DNA of 64,000 nt, taken from contig CAOKOS010000001.1 of NCBI GenBank assembly GCA_948470255.1, positions 57,382-121,381 on the forward strand, in the 5' to 3' direction. The position numbers were made by a program, and so were the translations under genes. The DNA is from an uncultured Lachnotalea sp. (GTDB lineage Bacteria; Bacillota; Clostridia; Lachnospirales; Lachnospiraceae). How positions within the stretch are numbered: the stretch's first letter is position 1; every line of letters starts with the position of its first letter. Under the pieces are notes generated by a model. It saw only the letters and a program-made list of their open reading frames with translations. It was not told the origin of the DNA and ran no database searches. Positions 1 through 9,642 of this stretch are shown here, piece after piece.

Positions 1-2
1 AA

Positions 3-326
3 ATAGCTTTCCAAAAAGATATTATTAACCCTATTTTTGCTTTTACCATCAAGGATTTGCGGGGAACAGAGATTACAGGGACCAATACCATGTTCGAGCA
101 TATTTATGTGGACAATGCAGCGGCAGGAAGTACAAAAACAGTTTCCTTTACCCAGAAAATGAATCTGCAGGGAGGGGAATACCTGCTGTCGCTTGGATGC
201 ACCGGCTACAGCGGGGATGAATTTGAAGTTTACCACCGTCTGTATGATGTATGTAATATTACGGTGGTTTCTGATAAAAACTCAGTTGGTTTTTATGATA
301 TGGATTCTGAAATCAAAATTTCTTAG
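3..326 (+). CDS. Wzt-like ABC transporter ATPase, C-terminal carbohydrate-binding domain (5' partial)
   Basis: The frame is open from the window edge, so the ATG/TTG start in the ORF track is internal. The residues NPIFAFTIKDLRGTEITGTN followed by a beta-rich stretch (SLGCTGY..., VYHRLYDVCNITV) match the C-terminal domain of Wzt-type polysaccharide/teichoic-acid ABC exporters. That domain binds the modified non-reducing end of the finished glycan. The nucleotide-binding domain and the Wzm permease should lie just upstream of the window. The methyltransferase starts 12 bases after the stop, so the two are very probably one operon. Family known, substrate inferred; a generic beta-sandwich is the alternative. 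Confidence 0.72.
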   Translation: MAFQKDIINPIFAFTIKDLRGTEITGTNTMFEHIYVDNAAAGSTKTVSFTQKMNLQGGEYLLSLGCTGYSGDEFEVYHRLYDVCNITVVSDKNSVGFYDMDSEIKIS

Positions 327-337
327 GGAGCGGGAGT

Positions 338-1264
338 ATGGAGACAATCGGAAACATAAAAATTGACGATACTTTTTATTTAGGCAGGGACTTATATTCG
401 GACGGCGCCATAGAAGATGAACTGCTGGAAATTGTCCGCACATATGCGCCTTCGGAATATGAACGGGTTATCAGGGAAAGGAAGGATTGGGCAATTCTTT
501 ACCATCTTTCCGCCAACCGGGAAAATATCGTTGACTGGATGGAGAATGACAAGGAGGCTTCTGTACTGGAAGTGGGAGCCGGCTGTGGAGCCATTACGGG
601 GAAACTGGCAGAAAAATACGGGAAAGTGACCTGCATTGACTTATCCCGCAGGCGTTCTCTCATCAATGCATACCGCCATCGGGAAAAACCTAATATAGAA
701 ATCAAATTGGGAAATTATAAAGATGTTTCAGGGGCTTTAGACGAGAAGTACGATATCATTACTTTGATTGGCGTTTTTGAATATGCAGCCGGATATATGG
801 GGACAGAAAAACCCTATGAAGATTTTTTGATTTCTCTGAAGCGGCATTTAAAGCCAAATGGAAAGATCTTGATGGCCATTGAAAATAAATTTGGTTTAAA
901 ATACTGGGCAGGATGTGTGGAAGACCACAGGCAGACCATGTATGAAGGCATTGAAGGATATTGGAATACGAAAAATGTCCGGACTTTTACAAAAGAAGGA
1001 TTGGAACGTATTGTAAATAAAAGCGGGTGCGTGATAGAAAAGTTTTATTATCCTTATCCAGATTACAAGTTTCCGATGAGCATTTATTCCGATGAATATT
1101 TGCCGCAGATAGGGGAATTGAATAACAATTTTAACAATTTTGATGCCGCCAGGCTGCTGACATTTGATGAGGCGAAGGTTTTTGACACGGTCATTGAGGA
1201 AAATCAGTTTCCGGCCTTTTCCAATTCTTTTTTCATAATTGTGAAAGAAGGGAGTAAGCAATGA
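338..1264 (+). CDS. Class I SAM-dependent methyltransferase, candidate glycan chain-terminating methylase
   Basis: 308 residues. The SAM-binding motif I is clear (VLEVGAGCGAITGKLAEKYG, about residues 76-95), followed by an acidic motif II (VTCIDLS) and the motif IV region (YDIITLIGVFEYA). The C-terminal half carries LKPNGKILMAIENKFGLKYWAG, as in methyltransferases of surface-glycan clusters. It is sandwiched between a Wzt C-terminal domain and a kinase-like coiled-coil protein, the same three functions that Wzt plus WbdD supply in E. coli O8/O9a-type O-antigen export, where a methyl or methyl-phosphate cap stops chain growth. That role is inferred from order and domains. The start has a GGGAG Shine-Dalgarno sequence, and the 3' end overlaps the next gene by 4 bases (ATGA). 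Confidence 0.85.
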   Translation: METIGNIKIDDTFYLGRDLYSDGAIEDELLEIVRTYAPSEYERVIRERKDWAILYHLSANRENIVDWMENDKEASVLEVGAGCGAITGKLAEKYGKVTCIDLSRRRSLINAYRHREKPNIEIKLGNYKDVSGALDEKYDIITLIGVFEYAAGYMGTEKPYEDFLISLKRHLKPNGKILMAIENKFGLKYWAGCVEDHRQTMYEGIEGYWNTKNVRTFTKEGLERIVNKSGCVIEKFYYPYPDYKFPMSIYSDEYLPQIGELNNNFNNFDAARLLTFDEAKVFDTVIEENQFPAFSNSFFIIVKEGSKQ

Positions 1265-2589
1265 ATCCGATCTATTGCAAATATTCCAATGATAGAGCAG
1301 AAAGATTTCAGATCAAGACAACCATTTGGAAGGAAGAGGACGGGACACGTTTTGTATGGAAGTCCAGATGGAAGGAAGCGGCTGGACAACATGTGGATAA
1401 AATCTATGCCCACTATCTTCAGATGAAAGATAGTTTTGCAAAAGACGGCGTTTTTATACCGAATAGATGTGAAAAAACAAAAGATGGCGTAAAGCTTGAA
1501 TTTATAGAAGGGGAAACCTTTGAACAATATCTGGACAGCCTGTATTTAAGCGGCCGGTATGCCGAGCTTGTGGGGGAGATCAAAAAATACAAAGACGTGC
1601 TTTATTCTCTTCCTGATAATATTCCTTTTACCTATACAAAAGAATTTGATGAGGTATTTGGAAAAGAAACCCAGTTTTCAAATTGTATGTCTCTTAAAAT
1701 TTCCAATATTGATTTGATATTCTGCAATATTATTCCTCAGGGCAAATGGGTTATTATTGATTATGAGTGGATATTTGATTTTCCTGTACCCATTGATTTT
1801 ATCATTTACCGTGCAGTCCATTACTATTTATATGGCAGTACAAAGAGAAATGATTTACTGGATTTCCACATATTTAAACTTTTAGGGATATCGGAAGAAG
1901 ACCAGAGGATATACGGGGTCATGGAACAAAAGTTTCAGGAATATGTGGCCGGAGAAAAATGTACCATGTCTGTGCTGAAATCCACCATGTTGAAAGGCTA
2001 TTTAGATGCAAGGACGGAAATGCAGGATGTACGGACAGACTTTGTCCAGTTTTATATGGATAACGGGGCTGGATACAGTGAAGAGAACTCTTTAAAATAT
2101 ACTTATAGTTATTCAGATCAGGAGATCAAGGCCATGGTCTGCCTCCCGGAAGATGTGGTCAGCCTCCGGCTGGATCCTGCTTCGGCGCCAGTGATGGTAA
2201 AAGGGCTGGTGATCACCGTGGATGGGGAGAAAGTACAGCCGGACAGGACAAATGGACTGGAGGTTGATGGCGGAACTTATATTTTCAGAGGTCAAGACCC
2301 CCAGGTTCTGCTGTTCAATGTCAGAGGGAAAAAAGAAATAACTGTGCATTTTTCAGCAGTATCCTTGCTGGGGTCAAAATCAGAAGAAATGATATTGATG
2401 GCTGGTATCATGGAAGAGTTACAGAAAAAGTATGGGGACACTGAGCGGAAACGGGCGCACCTGATAAAGGAAAAGGAAGAATATGAGCGGCAATGCCGTG
2501 AAATGTCCCAGTATATCGAAGATATGCAAAACAGGTTGGTATGGCGTATTGGTTCAAAAATCAAAAGGATTTTTAAGGGAAAAGGATAG
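1261..2589 (+). CDS. Kinase-fold protein with C-terminal coiled coil, WbdD-kinase-like
   Basis: 442 residues. The N-terminal half looks like a small-molecule/glycan kinase fold: DGTRFVWKSRW as the Lys strand, NIDLIFCN at about residue 148-155 as a catalytic loop (D-x4-N), and WVIIDYEWIFD about ten residues later as the metal-binding D strand. A beta-rich middle follows. The last ~70 residues form a strongly charged coiled coil (ELQKKYGDTERKRAHL...) ending in an amphipathic basic segment (VWRIGSKIKRIFKGKG) suited to membrane or partner binding. In WbdD a coiled coil acts as a molecular ruler for chain length. Here methylase and kinase are separate overlapping genes. The family is uncertain because sequence similarity was judged from motifs only. 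Confidence 0.6.
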   Translation: MNPIYCKYSNDRAERFQIKTTIWKEEDGTRFVWKSRWKEAAGQHVDKIYAHYLQMKDSFAKDGVFIPNRCEKTKDGVKLEFIEGETFEQYLDSLYLSGRYAELVGEIKKYKDVLYSLPDNIPFTYTKEFDEVFGKETQFSNCMSLKISNIDLIFCNIIPQGKWVIIDYEWIFDFPVPIDFIIYRAVHYYLYGSTKRNDLLDFHIFKLLGISEEDQRIYGVMEQKFQEYVAGEKCTMSVLKSTMLKGYLDARTEMQDVRTDFVQFYMDNGAGYSEENSLKYTYSYSDQEIKAMVCLPEDVVSLRLDPASAPVMVKGLVITVDGEKVQPDRTNGLEVDGGTYIFRGQDPQVLLFNVRGKKEITVHFSAVSLLGSKSEEMILMAGIMEELQKKYGDTERKRAHLIKEKEEYERQCREMSQYIEDMQNRLVWRIGSKIKRIFKGKG

Positions 2590-2615
2590 TAAAAGACAGA
2601 TAAGGAGTGGCCCGC

Positions 2616-5600
2616 ATGTGGGATGAATGGCTGAATAGCTTAAATAAATTAATTGATGAGGCAGAGATAGTATCCTTTGATGTATTTGATACATTACTCT
2701 TTCGCATGGAAAAGATGCCGGAGGATGTGTTTGCATTGATGGAAAAGAATTTGGGAATCATTGGTTTTGCACAGTTTAGGCAGGAAAGCCAGAGAAAAGC
2801 CAGCATGGAGCTGGAGAGGGATAAGGGATATCCCCATGCGAATCTGGATGAGATCTATGGTTACATGGCGCTTCACGGGGAACGGGCGGGGGTCGACTGG
2901 AAACAGATCCAGGATTACGAGGTTCAGGTGGAGTTGGATTCTGTGTTTGCCAATGGGCAGATGTATCAGGTCTATCAATATGCCAGGCAGAAAAAAAAGC
3001 GGGTAATTGCAGTCAGCGATATGTATCTACAGAAAAAAGTTATTGTGCAGATATTGGAAAAATGTGGATATATGTTTGATGCTGTCTATATTTCGGCAGA
3101 TGAGAGAAAAACGAAATATGGCGATGGAAAACTTTTTAAATGGGTAGTTCAGCAGGAAAAGGCACAGCCGTCGCAAATTCTTCATATCGGCGATAATTAC
3201 AAATCAGATGTGGAAAATGCCAGGAAGCAAGGACTCAATAGTATTCATTATCAGAAAACAGAAAATGATGTAACAAGTCATGTCCCCTCATTTTTAGGCG
3301 GGATTGCAAACGCACTTTGCGGTGGGAAGGAAAATTTCTGGTATCGGCTGGGAGCCGCCCTTGGAGGTCCGTTATATCTGGAGCTTTATCTTTGGTTGAA
3401 AAAAATACAGGAAGCAGGAAATTATGATAAAATATTTTTTCTGGCCAGGGATGGATATGTTTTATACGAAATATATAGAAGTATGCCCTTTGTATCCTCC
3501 ACTATGGACATCCAGCCGTTGCAAAAAGGCATGGGGGAGGAAAAAGCAGAGTATTTTTACTTTTCAAGGAGGGCGCTTCTTCTGGCAGGAATTGAGCAAC
3601 TAGATGAGTCGGCGCTGGAACTGCTGCCGCCCCATACCCTTGGCCAGAGCCTGCAGGATGTGTTTGATTATCTGGGGGTTACAGACATTTGCGGGGGGAG
3701 CATTGGACGTGAGGGTTACAAAAGCCTTCGTGACGTCATAAAAAGCAGGGAAGACTGGAAAAAAATAAAAAATATTTTTAAATACAATGAAAAGGCATTT
3801 TTGGAAAGGTGTAAGGAAGAGCGGAAAAATGTCCTGGCATATTTAAAGAAAACTGGTTTTATGGACAGCAGGGCCTTGATATTTGACTGTGGATGGAACG
3901 GAAGCAGCCAGTATTTTCTGAAGAGGTTTTTAAAAACGGTAAAATATGAAAAAGAATACCAGTTTGCCTATGTGGGAATCTGCGATAGTGTAAAAAGCAG
4001 AAAACAGTTAAAGGGATTGAACTACAGCACATACTTGTTTGATTGTGATAAAAACCGGGACATGCAGGAGCAGGTCATGCATGCCGTGGTTTTGTTTGAA
4101 TTGTTTTTCAGCGCTCCCCATGAGTCTGTATGGTATTTTGATCAAAAAGGACCGGTGCTTGAGCCGGATGGGGACTATAACCATGAAAGTCAGGAACTGA
4201 CGGCAGGGATTAAGGACTTTGTCATCAAAAGCAAGCCTTTTGTAGAAAAATATGGAATTAAGATTGACAAAAAAGAGGCGGTGGCAGGGATTGTCCGCCT
4301 TGTAAATGCCCCTACCCTGGAAGAGGCGGTTATCATTGGAAATCTTCGGAATGTGGATGGGTTTGTAAAGGCAAAACGAGATGTTAAGTATATTGCAAAA
4401 ATTCCTTTGAAAGCATATTTAAAGAATCCCCAGACAGAGGTTTACTGGCTGGAAGGGCTTTTGAAGCGCCAGGATGTCAACGAATTTGTGAAGTGGAGGG
4501 TGGCTGGAAAGAATGGTGTGGATTATCTGGAATATAAAAGAAGACAAAGAAAGAAAGATGACTGGGAAGAGACTATCGTTGATTTAAAGCAAATTAAAAG
4601 AAAATATGGAAAAAAAGGGTATGCGCTTGTAAAAGGCCAGATGGAACGGGAGGCACAAGATACTTACAGCCAATGGATAAAAGAGAATGAAACCGGACAG
4701 GAATTTACGGAAAGGCTGGAATATAGCCCGCTTATTTCAGTGGTGATCCCAGTCTATAATGTGGAAGAAGTGCAGCTTCGGGAATGTATAGAGTCTGTGG
4801 AAGCGCAGATTTATGAAAACTGGGAGCTGTGTCTTGTGGATGATGCCTCCACCTGGCCGTCGGTGGGGGAAGTTTTAAAAGAATATGAAGGGAAAGAAAA
4901 AATCCATATCCGTTTCAGGAAGGAAAACGGCCATATTTCACGGGCAACCAATGACGGAATCGCCATGGCTTCCGGTGAATTTATTGCTTTTTCTGACTGC
5001 GATGATGTGCTTGCGCCAAATGCCCTTTATGAAATGGTAAAGCTTTTGAACGTGAATCCGGCCTATGATTTTATTTACAGCGACGAGGATAAGTTGACTG
5101 AGGATGGAAAACAGAGACATTCTCCATTTTTTAAGCCGGACTGGTCGCCAGATACTTTTATGGAATTGATGTACACCAATCATTTGGCAATTTATCGAAG
5201 GAGCCTGGTGGAGCGGACAGGAGGGCTGCGCAGCGAATTTAACGGGGCCCAGGACTATGACTTTACTCTGAGATTTATGGAATACAGCGACAATTCAAAA
5301 GTAGGGCATGTTTCAAAAGTACTTTATCATTGGAGAGAGAGGGGAGAGTCCATTGCTTCTAATCCTGAAGCAAAGCCTTATGCCTTGGAAGCTATGAAAA
5401 AAGCCAAAGAGGAAGCGCTTTTCCGGCGGGGGCTTTCAGGGGAAGTGCGCTATATCCCCGATATGTATCAATACCGTGTCGTCTACCACCCGAAAGAGAA
5501 TCCGCTTGTGTCTGTGATTATTCCATCGAAGGATAATGTGGAAGTATTGAAAAGGTGCATCCTGTCCATAAAGGAATATACAGAGTACACAAATTATGAG

Positions 5601-7142
5601 ATCGTCGTTGTGGATAATGGGAGTTCAGAAGAAAACAAAGCCCGGATAGAGGAAATTTGCAGACAGCAGGTGTGCCGCTATCTTTATAAAAAACAGTCCT
5701 TTAATTTCTCCGCCATGTGCAATCAGGGGGCAGCTGCCGCCAGTGGGGAATATCTGCTGTTTTTAAATGACGATACAGAGGTGTGTTCAAAAGACTGGAT
5801 GGAAATTCTGACTGGCCAGGCCTCGCTGAAGCATGTGGGAGCAGTTGGCGCGAAACTGCTTTATCCAAAAAGCCATAACATCCAGCATGCAGGAATTACC
5901 AATTTGGAAATTGGGCCTTCCCATGCCCTTTTGAAGGCAGACGACAGGATCATCCATTATTTTGGAAGAAACAGGATAGATTATAATTATCTGGCAGTGA
6001 CTGGCGCCTGCCTTATGGTAGCGAAGGATAAATTTGAGAAAGTAAGGGGATATGAAGAAAAGCTGCCAATTGCATACAATGACATTGACCTGTGTTTTAA
6101 GCTGTATGAAAATGGGTTTTATAATGTGATACGGAATGATGTTGTGTTATATCATTATGAATCCTTCAGCAGGGGAAGTGATGATAAGGACAAGGAGAAA
6201 CAAAAACGTTTGCAGGAAGAGAGGCGTTCTTTGTATGAGAGACATCCGGCGCTTGAAGGGCGGGATCCCTTTTATAATGTCAACCTAATGGGAAATGGCG
6301 TGGAATTCGGGTTGCGCGTAAAAAAGAAAGCAAATTTGGGTAAGCTGGAGCCTTTCGATGCTTCCAGAATTGTTGTTGGCGGTGATATCCACTTTTTTAT
6401 CGACCAGTTTACGCCAGATGAAATACTTCATGTACACGGCTGGGCTTATGAGAGAAATGGAAGACATGCGCCGTATACAAAAGTCTCTTTGGCTTTTTTA
6501 GGGAATGGAGAATATTCTTATGAGGTAGAAACAGAGCAGGTATTCCGTATGGACATTGCTAGGGCGCAGCGCCGCTTAAAAGGTACGCCTTTCTCCGGAT
6601 TTCAGTGTGATGTAGATACAGCCCAATTAAATCTTCAGAATAACGAATATAAAATAGGTTTCGTCCTGGATGGCGGAAAAAAGAAACGAAGGAGGATTAT
6701 TATTTTAGATTATGAACTGACAGGAGGAGGCGGGGAGATTGAAAAAGACAGGCTGTTTTTGTGGAAAGGGCAGGCTGAGATGCCAGATGGCATAAAGGCG
6801 AACATTGACAGCGTATCCATAAGCGAAACGGTTTTAGTTTCCGGCTGGGCATTTCTGCCTGGATGTGAAGGTAATCATCTCTGGGAACGTGCGGTGGTGT
6901 TGAAGGATGAGAGAGGGCAGATATGGGAGGCCCGGACAGACTGGAAGGCAAGGCCGGATTTGGCGGCGCTTTACGGAATGGGAAACAGCCTGATGGGAAG
7001 CGGGTTTTCCTGCGAGATTTTGGCGGATGTTTTAAAACAATACGGAAACTGCTTCCAAATCGGTATTGTAATGCGGCATAAAGAAACAGGGGAGAAACGG
7101 CTCCATTGGACAGAATGGGACGGGAGACAACTATGTTTTTAA
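2616..7142 (+). CDS. Giant fusion: HAD-like domain plus two GT2 glycosyltransferase domains
   Basis: ATG at 2616 is preferred over the GTG at 2607 in the ORF track because the AAGGAG Shine-Dalgarno covers 2602-2607 and gives 8-base spacing; this yields about 1508 residues. Order: HAD hydrolase fold (SFDVFDTLLFR near residue 21, IAVSDMY, GDNYKSDVENA); a helical region (KIFFLARDGYVLYE); GT2 domain 1 from about residue 706 (VSVVIPVYN-like start, LVDDAS, SDCDD); GT2 domain 2 from about residue 963 (VSVIIPSKDN, VVDNGSS, LNDDTE); then two beta-rich modules with an SGWAF motif. HAD plus paired GT2 proteins are common in Clostridia capsule and rhamnan-type clusters. It is probably cytoplasmic and builds successive linkages. 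The next gene overlaps its end by 10 bases. Confidence 0.88.
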   Translation: MWDEWLNSLNKLIDEAEIVSFDVFDTLLFRMEKMPEDVFALMEKNLGIIGFAQFRQESQRKASMELERDKGYPHANLDEIYGYMALHGERAGVDWKQIQDYEVQVELDSVFANGQMYQVYQYARQKKKRVIAVSDMYLQKKVIVQILEKCGYMFDAVYISADERKTKYGDGKLFKWVVQQEKAQPSQILHIGDNYKSDVENARKQGLNSIHYQKTENDVTSHVPSFLGGIANALCGGKENFWYRLGAALGGPLYLELYLWLKKIQEAGNYDKIFFLARDGYVLYEIYRSMPFVSSTMDIQPLQKGMGEEKAEYFYFSRRALLLAGIEQLDESALELLPPHTLGQSLQDVFDYLGVTDICGGSIGREGYKSLRDVIKSREDWKKIKNIFKYNEKAFLERCKEERKNVLAYLKKTGFMDSRALIFDCGWNGSSQYFLKRFLKTVKYEKEYQFAYVGICDSVKSRKQLKGLNYSTYLFDCDKNRDMQEQVMHAVVLFELFFSAPHESVWYFDQKGPVLEPDGDYNHESQELTAGIKDFVIKSKPFVEKYGIKIDKKEAVAGIVRLVNAPTLEEAVIIGNLRNVDGFVKAKRDVKYIAKIPLKAYLKNPQTEVYWLEGLLKRQDVNEFVKWRVAGKNGVDYLEYKRRQRKKDDWEETIVDLKQIKRKYGKKGYALVKGQMEREAQDTYSQWIKENETGQEFTERLEYSPLISVVIPVYNVEEVQLRECIESVEAQIYENWELCLVDDASTWPSVGEVLKEYEGKEKIHIRFRKENGHISRATNDGIAMASGEFIAFSDCDDVLAPNALYEMVKLLNVNPAYDFIYSDEDKLTEDGKQRHSPFFKPDWSPDTFMELMYTNHLAIYRRSLVERTGGLRSEFNGAQDYDFTLRFMEYSDNSKVGHVSKVLYHWRERGESIASNPEAKPYALEAMKKAKEEALFRRGLSGEVRYIPDMYQYRVVYHPKENPLVSVIIPSKDNVEVLKRCILSIKEYTEYTNYEIVVVDNGSSEENKARIEEICRQQVCRYLYKKQSFNFSAMCNQGAAAASGEYLLFLNDDTEVCSKDWMEILTGQASLKHVGAVGAKLLYPKSHNIQHAGITNLEIGPSHALLKADDRIIHYFGRNRIDYNYLAVTGACLMVAKDKFEKVRGYEEKLPIAYNDIDLCFKLYENGFYNVIRNDVVLYHYESFSRGSDDKDKEKQKRLQEERRSLYERHPALEGRDPFYNVNLMGNGVEFGLRVKKKANLGKLEPFDASRIVVGGDIHFFIDQFTPDEILHVHGWAYERNGRHAPYTKVSLAFLGNGEYSYEVETEQVFRMDIARAQRRLKGTPFSGFQCDVDTAQLNLQNNEYKIGFVLDGGKKKRRRIIILDYELTGGGGEIEKDRLFLWKGQAEMPDGIKANIDSVSISETVLVSGWAFLPGCEGNHLWERAVVLKDERGQIWEARTDWKARPDLAALYGMGNSLMGSGFSCEILADVLKQYGNCFQIGIVMRHKETGEKRLHWTEWDGRQLCF

Positions 7143-9604
7143 AGATATGGAATCAAATAGGAAAACGCCGGATCATTGTTTTTCTGCTGGCATTTGCTGC
7201 CAGTATTAGTATATGGGCTATGCCTATACGAGCGGTGAATGTGTGTATCGTTGTGGAATATGCCCAGGAATACCAGGATGATTCGGCCCAGATATTTTTT
7301 AATACAGGAAGGGGATTTGTACAGGAAGACAGCTGTGCCGCTGATATTGTTGAAAAAAAAGCAGAATTTTTGGTGAACCCAGAGTTTTTTTCCTGTGGAG
7401 AGATTCGTCTGGATCCGGGGAGCCGGGATGAGGTATATCAGCTGAGAGAAATCAGGATATATTCCCAGGTTTTTAAAAATAAAAAGACACTGCTGGCAAA
7501 AATCAGCGCAGAAGAGCTGGATACGCATGGAGTATTGCTGGGGGGGGGTAGAAAGGAAAGCGAAGGTTTCTATGCCATTCAGGATGACGCCATGGATGCT
7601 TCCATCCTCTTTGACGGTTTCCTGACGGGAAAATTCGGAAAGGCAGTACAAAATAACTGGCCGGTGAAAGCCTGCGCACAACTGGGAATCTGTGTTTTAT
7701 GTGTGGTGGCTTTAGCTTGGCTTTCCAGGGGGAAGAAAGCGGCGGGGGCGGCAGGGGCAATATCTGGTATGGTATTGCTGGTGTGTATCCTGGCGATATA
7801 CATTTTTTGCGGGCTTCCCGACAAATATTATATTCATGAAGAGGGACAGATCCAGATGCCAAAAGGCGTGGCCTCTTTTGAAACCGGAAAGAAAAACCTG
7901 GAAGGGATTTCCCTGGAATACGACGATATGGAGGCTTTGCAGGAAATAAATAAAATGCAGGTGTCTTGTAAAACGGGGGAAAAAACTTATACTAAGGATA
8001 TAACCGCATCGTCAATACCAGAAAACGGCGTTGTTACGATACTGTCTGACCAATTTAACACATTTTCGGGCGATACGTTGGAACTGGAGATATTATATGA
8101 CGGCAGAAAGGAAGAGGTGCCAGTTGCCGTTAATCTTTTGTACAGGAATGAGCTGTATCAATGGTTAATTCTCCTGACGTTTCTATGGGGGGCAGGTATG
8201 GCCGTCCTGGCTGTTTTCCATAAACGTTTAAAGTTGAAGGCAAAATGGGCCGTCTGTGGCATCTATATCATGCTTTTTCTATTTGCAGTGGGAAAGCTGT
8301 GGTATTATGGCGCCCATATTGGGCAGGCGCCGGATGAAAAAGCACATGTGGCTTATATCGCCTATCTGGAAGATACGGGAAAGGTGATTCCGCAGTTCGA
8401 TGAAATGAGGCTGTTTACAAAATTGGAACATCCTATTATTTATCAGGGAGGGGAAGAAGTTTACAATTTTGATTCCAGGCTGAATTATTTAGGACACCCG
8501 CCCGCATATTACCATATAATGAGGCTGGCCGGGGGAGTAAAGGTGAATGAGGATGGAAGTATTTTAGCTGACTACGGGAAACTGAGAGGCATGTCTTCTG
8601 CCCTTGTGCTGGCAGCCATGGTAATATGGTTTTATATTGGTTTTCAATACCTGGATAAGCAACACCCTCTTCAGCATTTACTATATGGAGCCAGTCTTGT
8701 CTGTCTGCCGATGACTTGCTTTGTGGGGGCGGGTGTGAATAACGATGCCTTAACTTTTTTAGGAGGAGCTGTGACTGCCGCCGGTATGCTGCGGTTTATA
8801 AAACGAAAAAGGGACTGGAAAACATACTGGCTCATTGCGGCTGGAGTGGCGGCAATGCTCCTGGGAAAAGTGACAGCAGGGGCAATGGTGGTTCTCGCCA
8901 TATGGGGATACTTATTGTGGGAACTTTGGACAAAGCGAAAGCCTAAAGAAATCTTTAAAAAAACATTCTGGCCCACTGTCCCGGTTTATTTATTCATAAT
9001 CCTGTATTTTATATTGGTGTATAAGCAGACAGGAAGTATTCAGCCAAGGTATCAGAGTATTGATTCTGAGGGATACCGGCTTTCAGGCTTTTATACAGAA
9101 TTCGGACAGCGTACAGTATATTCCATGATGGAATATGTAAAATACTTTTTTTCGAGGTTCTTATATATATGGTCTGGCTGGGACACATCAAGTTTCTGCA
9201 TCTATAAAAATACGATAACAGATATTTTGATTTGGCTGGTTCCTACCACACTTTGGCTGGTTCCGCTGACATTATTCAGGAAAAAAGCAGCAATGGATGG
9301 CGGAGAGAAAAAATTCTTCCAGATACTATACGCGGCGGCTATTGCGGTGTGCATGCTGCAATTTAAAAACGCCTATAATGGATTTTATTTTGAGAGCGGA
9401 TATCTGGGAGGCGCCCAGAGCAGATATTATTTATGTATTCTGGGATTTCTTTCTTATATATGGGCCAGAGTAAATATCCTGGCGTCTGAAACGGGACAAA
9501 ATGTAAGGAAATTGGTAACAGCGCTGTCGCTGGCGGCAGTGATTGTTTTAATCTATGGGGATTTTATATATTTCCTTATAAAGAACACAACTTTTTACTG
9601 TTAA
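7133..9604 (+). CDS. DUF2142-type polytopic membrane protein, GT-C-like
   Basis: ATG 7133 has GGGAG upstream at good spacing; the track's TTG at 7106 has none. About 823 residues. There is one TM helix at the N-terminus (IIVFLLAFAASISIWAM), an extracytoplasmic beta-rich domain to about residue 180, a second hydrophobic pair, another beta domain, then about ten TM helices. The motif GQAPDEKAHVAYIAYLEDTG matches the DUF2142 signature. Such proteins are thought to be lipid-linked-sugar GT-C transferases, acting outside the membrane. A run of nine G (7540-7548) encodes LLGGG and is in frame here; a slip would stop the protein before most of its membrane domain. Confidence 0.82.
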   Translation: MFLKIWNQIGKRRIIVFLLAFAASISIWAMPIRAVNVCIVVEYAQEYQDDSAQIFFNTGRGFVQEDSCAADIVEKKAEFLVNPEFFSCGEIRLDPGSRDEVYQLREIRIYSQVFKNKKTLLAKISAEELDTHGVLLGGGRKESEGFYAIQDDAMDASILFDGFLTGKFGKAVQNNWPVKACAQLGICVLCVVALAWLSRGKKAAGAAGAISGMVLLVCILAIYIFCGLPDKYYIHEEGQIQMPKGVASFETGKKNLEGISLEYDDMEALQEINKMQVSCKTGEKTYTKDITASSIPENGVVTILSDQFNTFSGDTLELEILYDGRKEEVPVAVNLLYRNELYQWLILLTFLWGAGMAVLAVFHKRLKLKAKWAVCGIYIMLFLFAVGKLWYYGAHIGQAPDEKAHVAYIAYLEDTGKVIPQFDEMRLFTKLEHPIIYQGGEEVYNFDSRLNYLGHPPAYYHIMRLAGGVKVNEDGSILADYGKLRGMSSALVLAAMVIWFYIGFQYLDKQHPLQHLLYGASLVCLPMTCFVGAGVNNDALTFLGGAVTAAGMLRFIKRKRDWKTYWLIAAGVAAMLLGKVTAGAMVVLAIWGYLLWELWTKRKPKEIFKKTFWPTVPVYLFIILYFILVYKQTGSIQPRYQSIDSEGYRLSGFYTEFGQRTVYSMMEYVKYFFSRFLYIWSGWDTSSFCIYKNTITDILIWLVPTTLWLVPLTLFRKKAAMDGGEKKFFQILYAAAIAVCMLQFKNAYNGFYFESGYLGGAQSRYYLCILGFLSYIWARVNILASETGQNVRKLVTALSLAAVIVLIYGDFIYFLIKNTTFYC
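7540..7548 (+). repeat. Poly-G tract, 9 G, in the DUF2142 gene
   Basis: Nine consecutive G inside the coding strand (LLGGG near residue 137). The frame is intact at this length. Candidate slippage site. Confidence 0.6.
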
Positions 9605-9642
9605 TTTGATTTTGTATTTATTTTATAATTGCAGAGGTATCC

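Noticed and set aside
7540-7548. Frameshift at the nine-G run of the DUF2142 gene
   Set aside because: The reading frame is continuous across the run in this sequence.
9601-9642. Promoter before the GT2 at 9643 (TATAAT at 9624)
   Set aside because: No acceptable -35 at the right distance; the gene is likely read from upstream.
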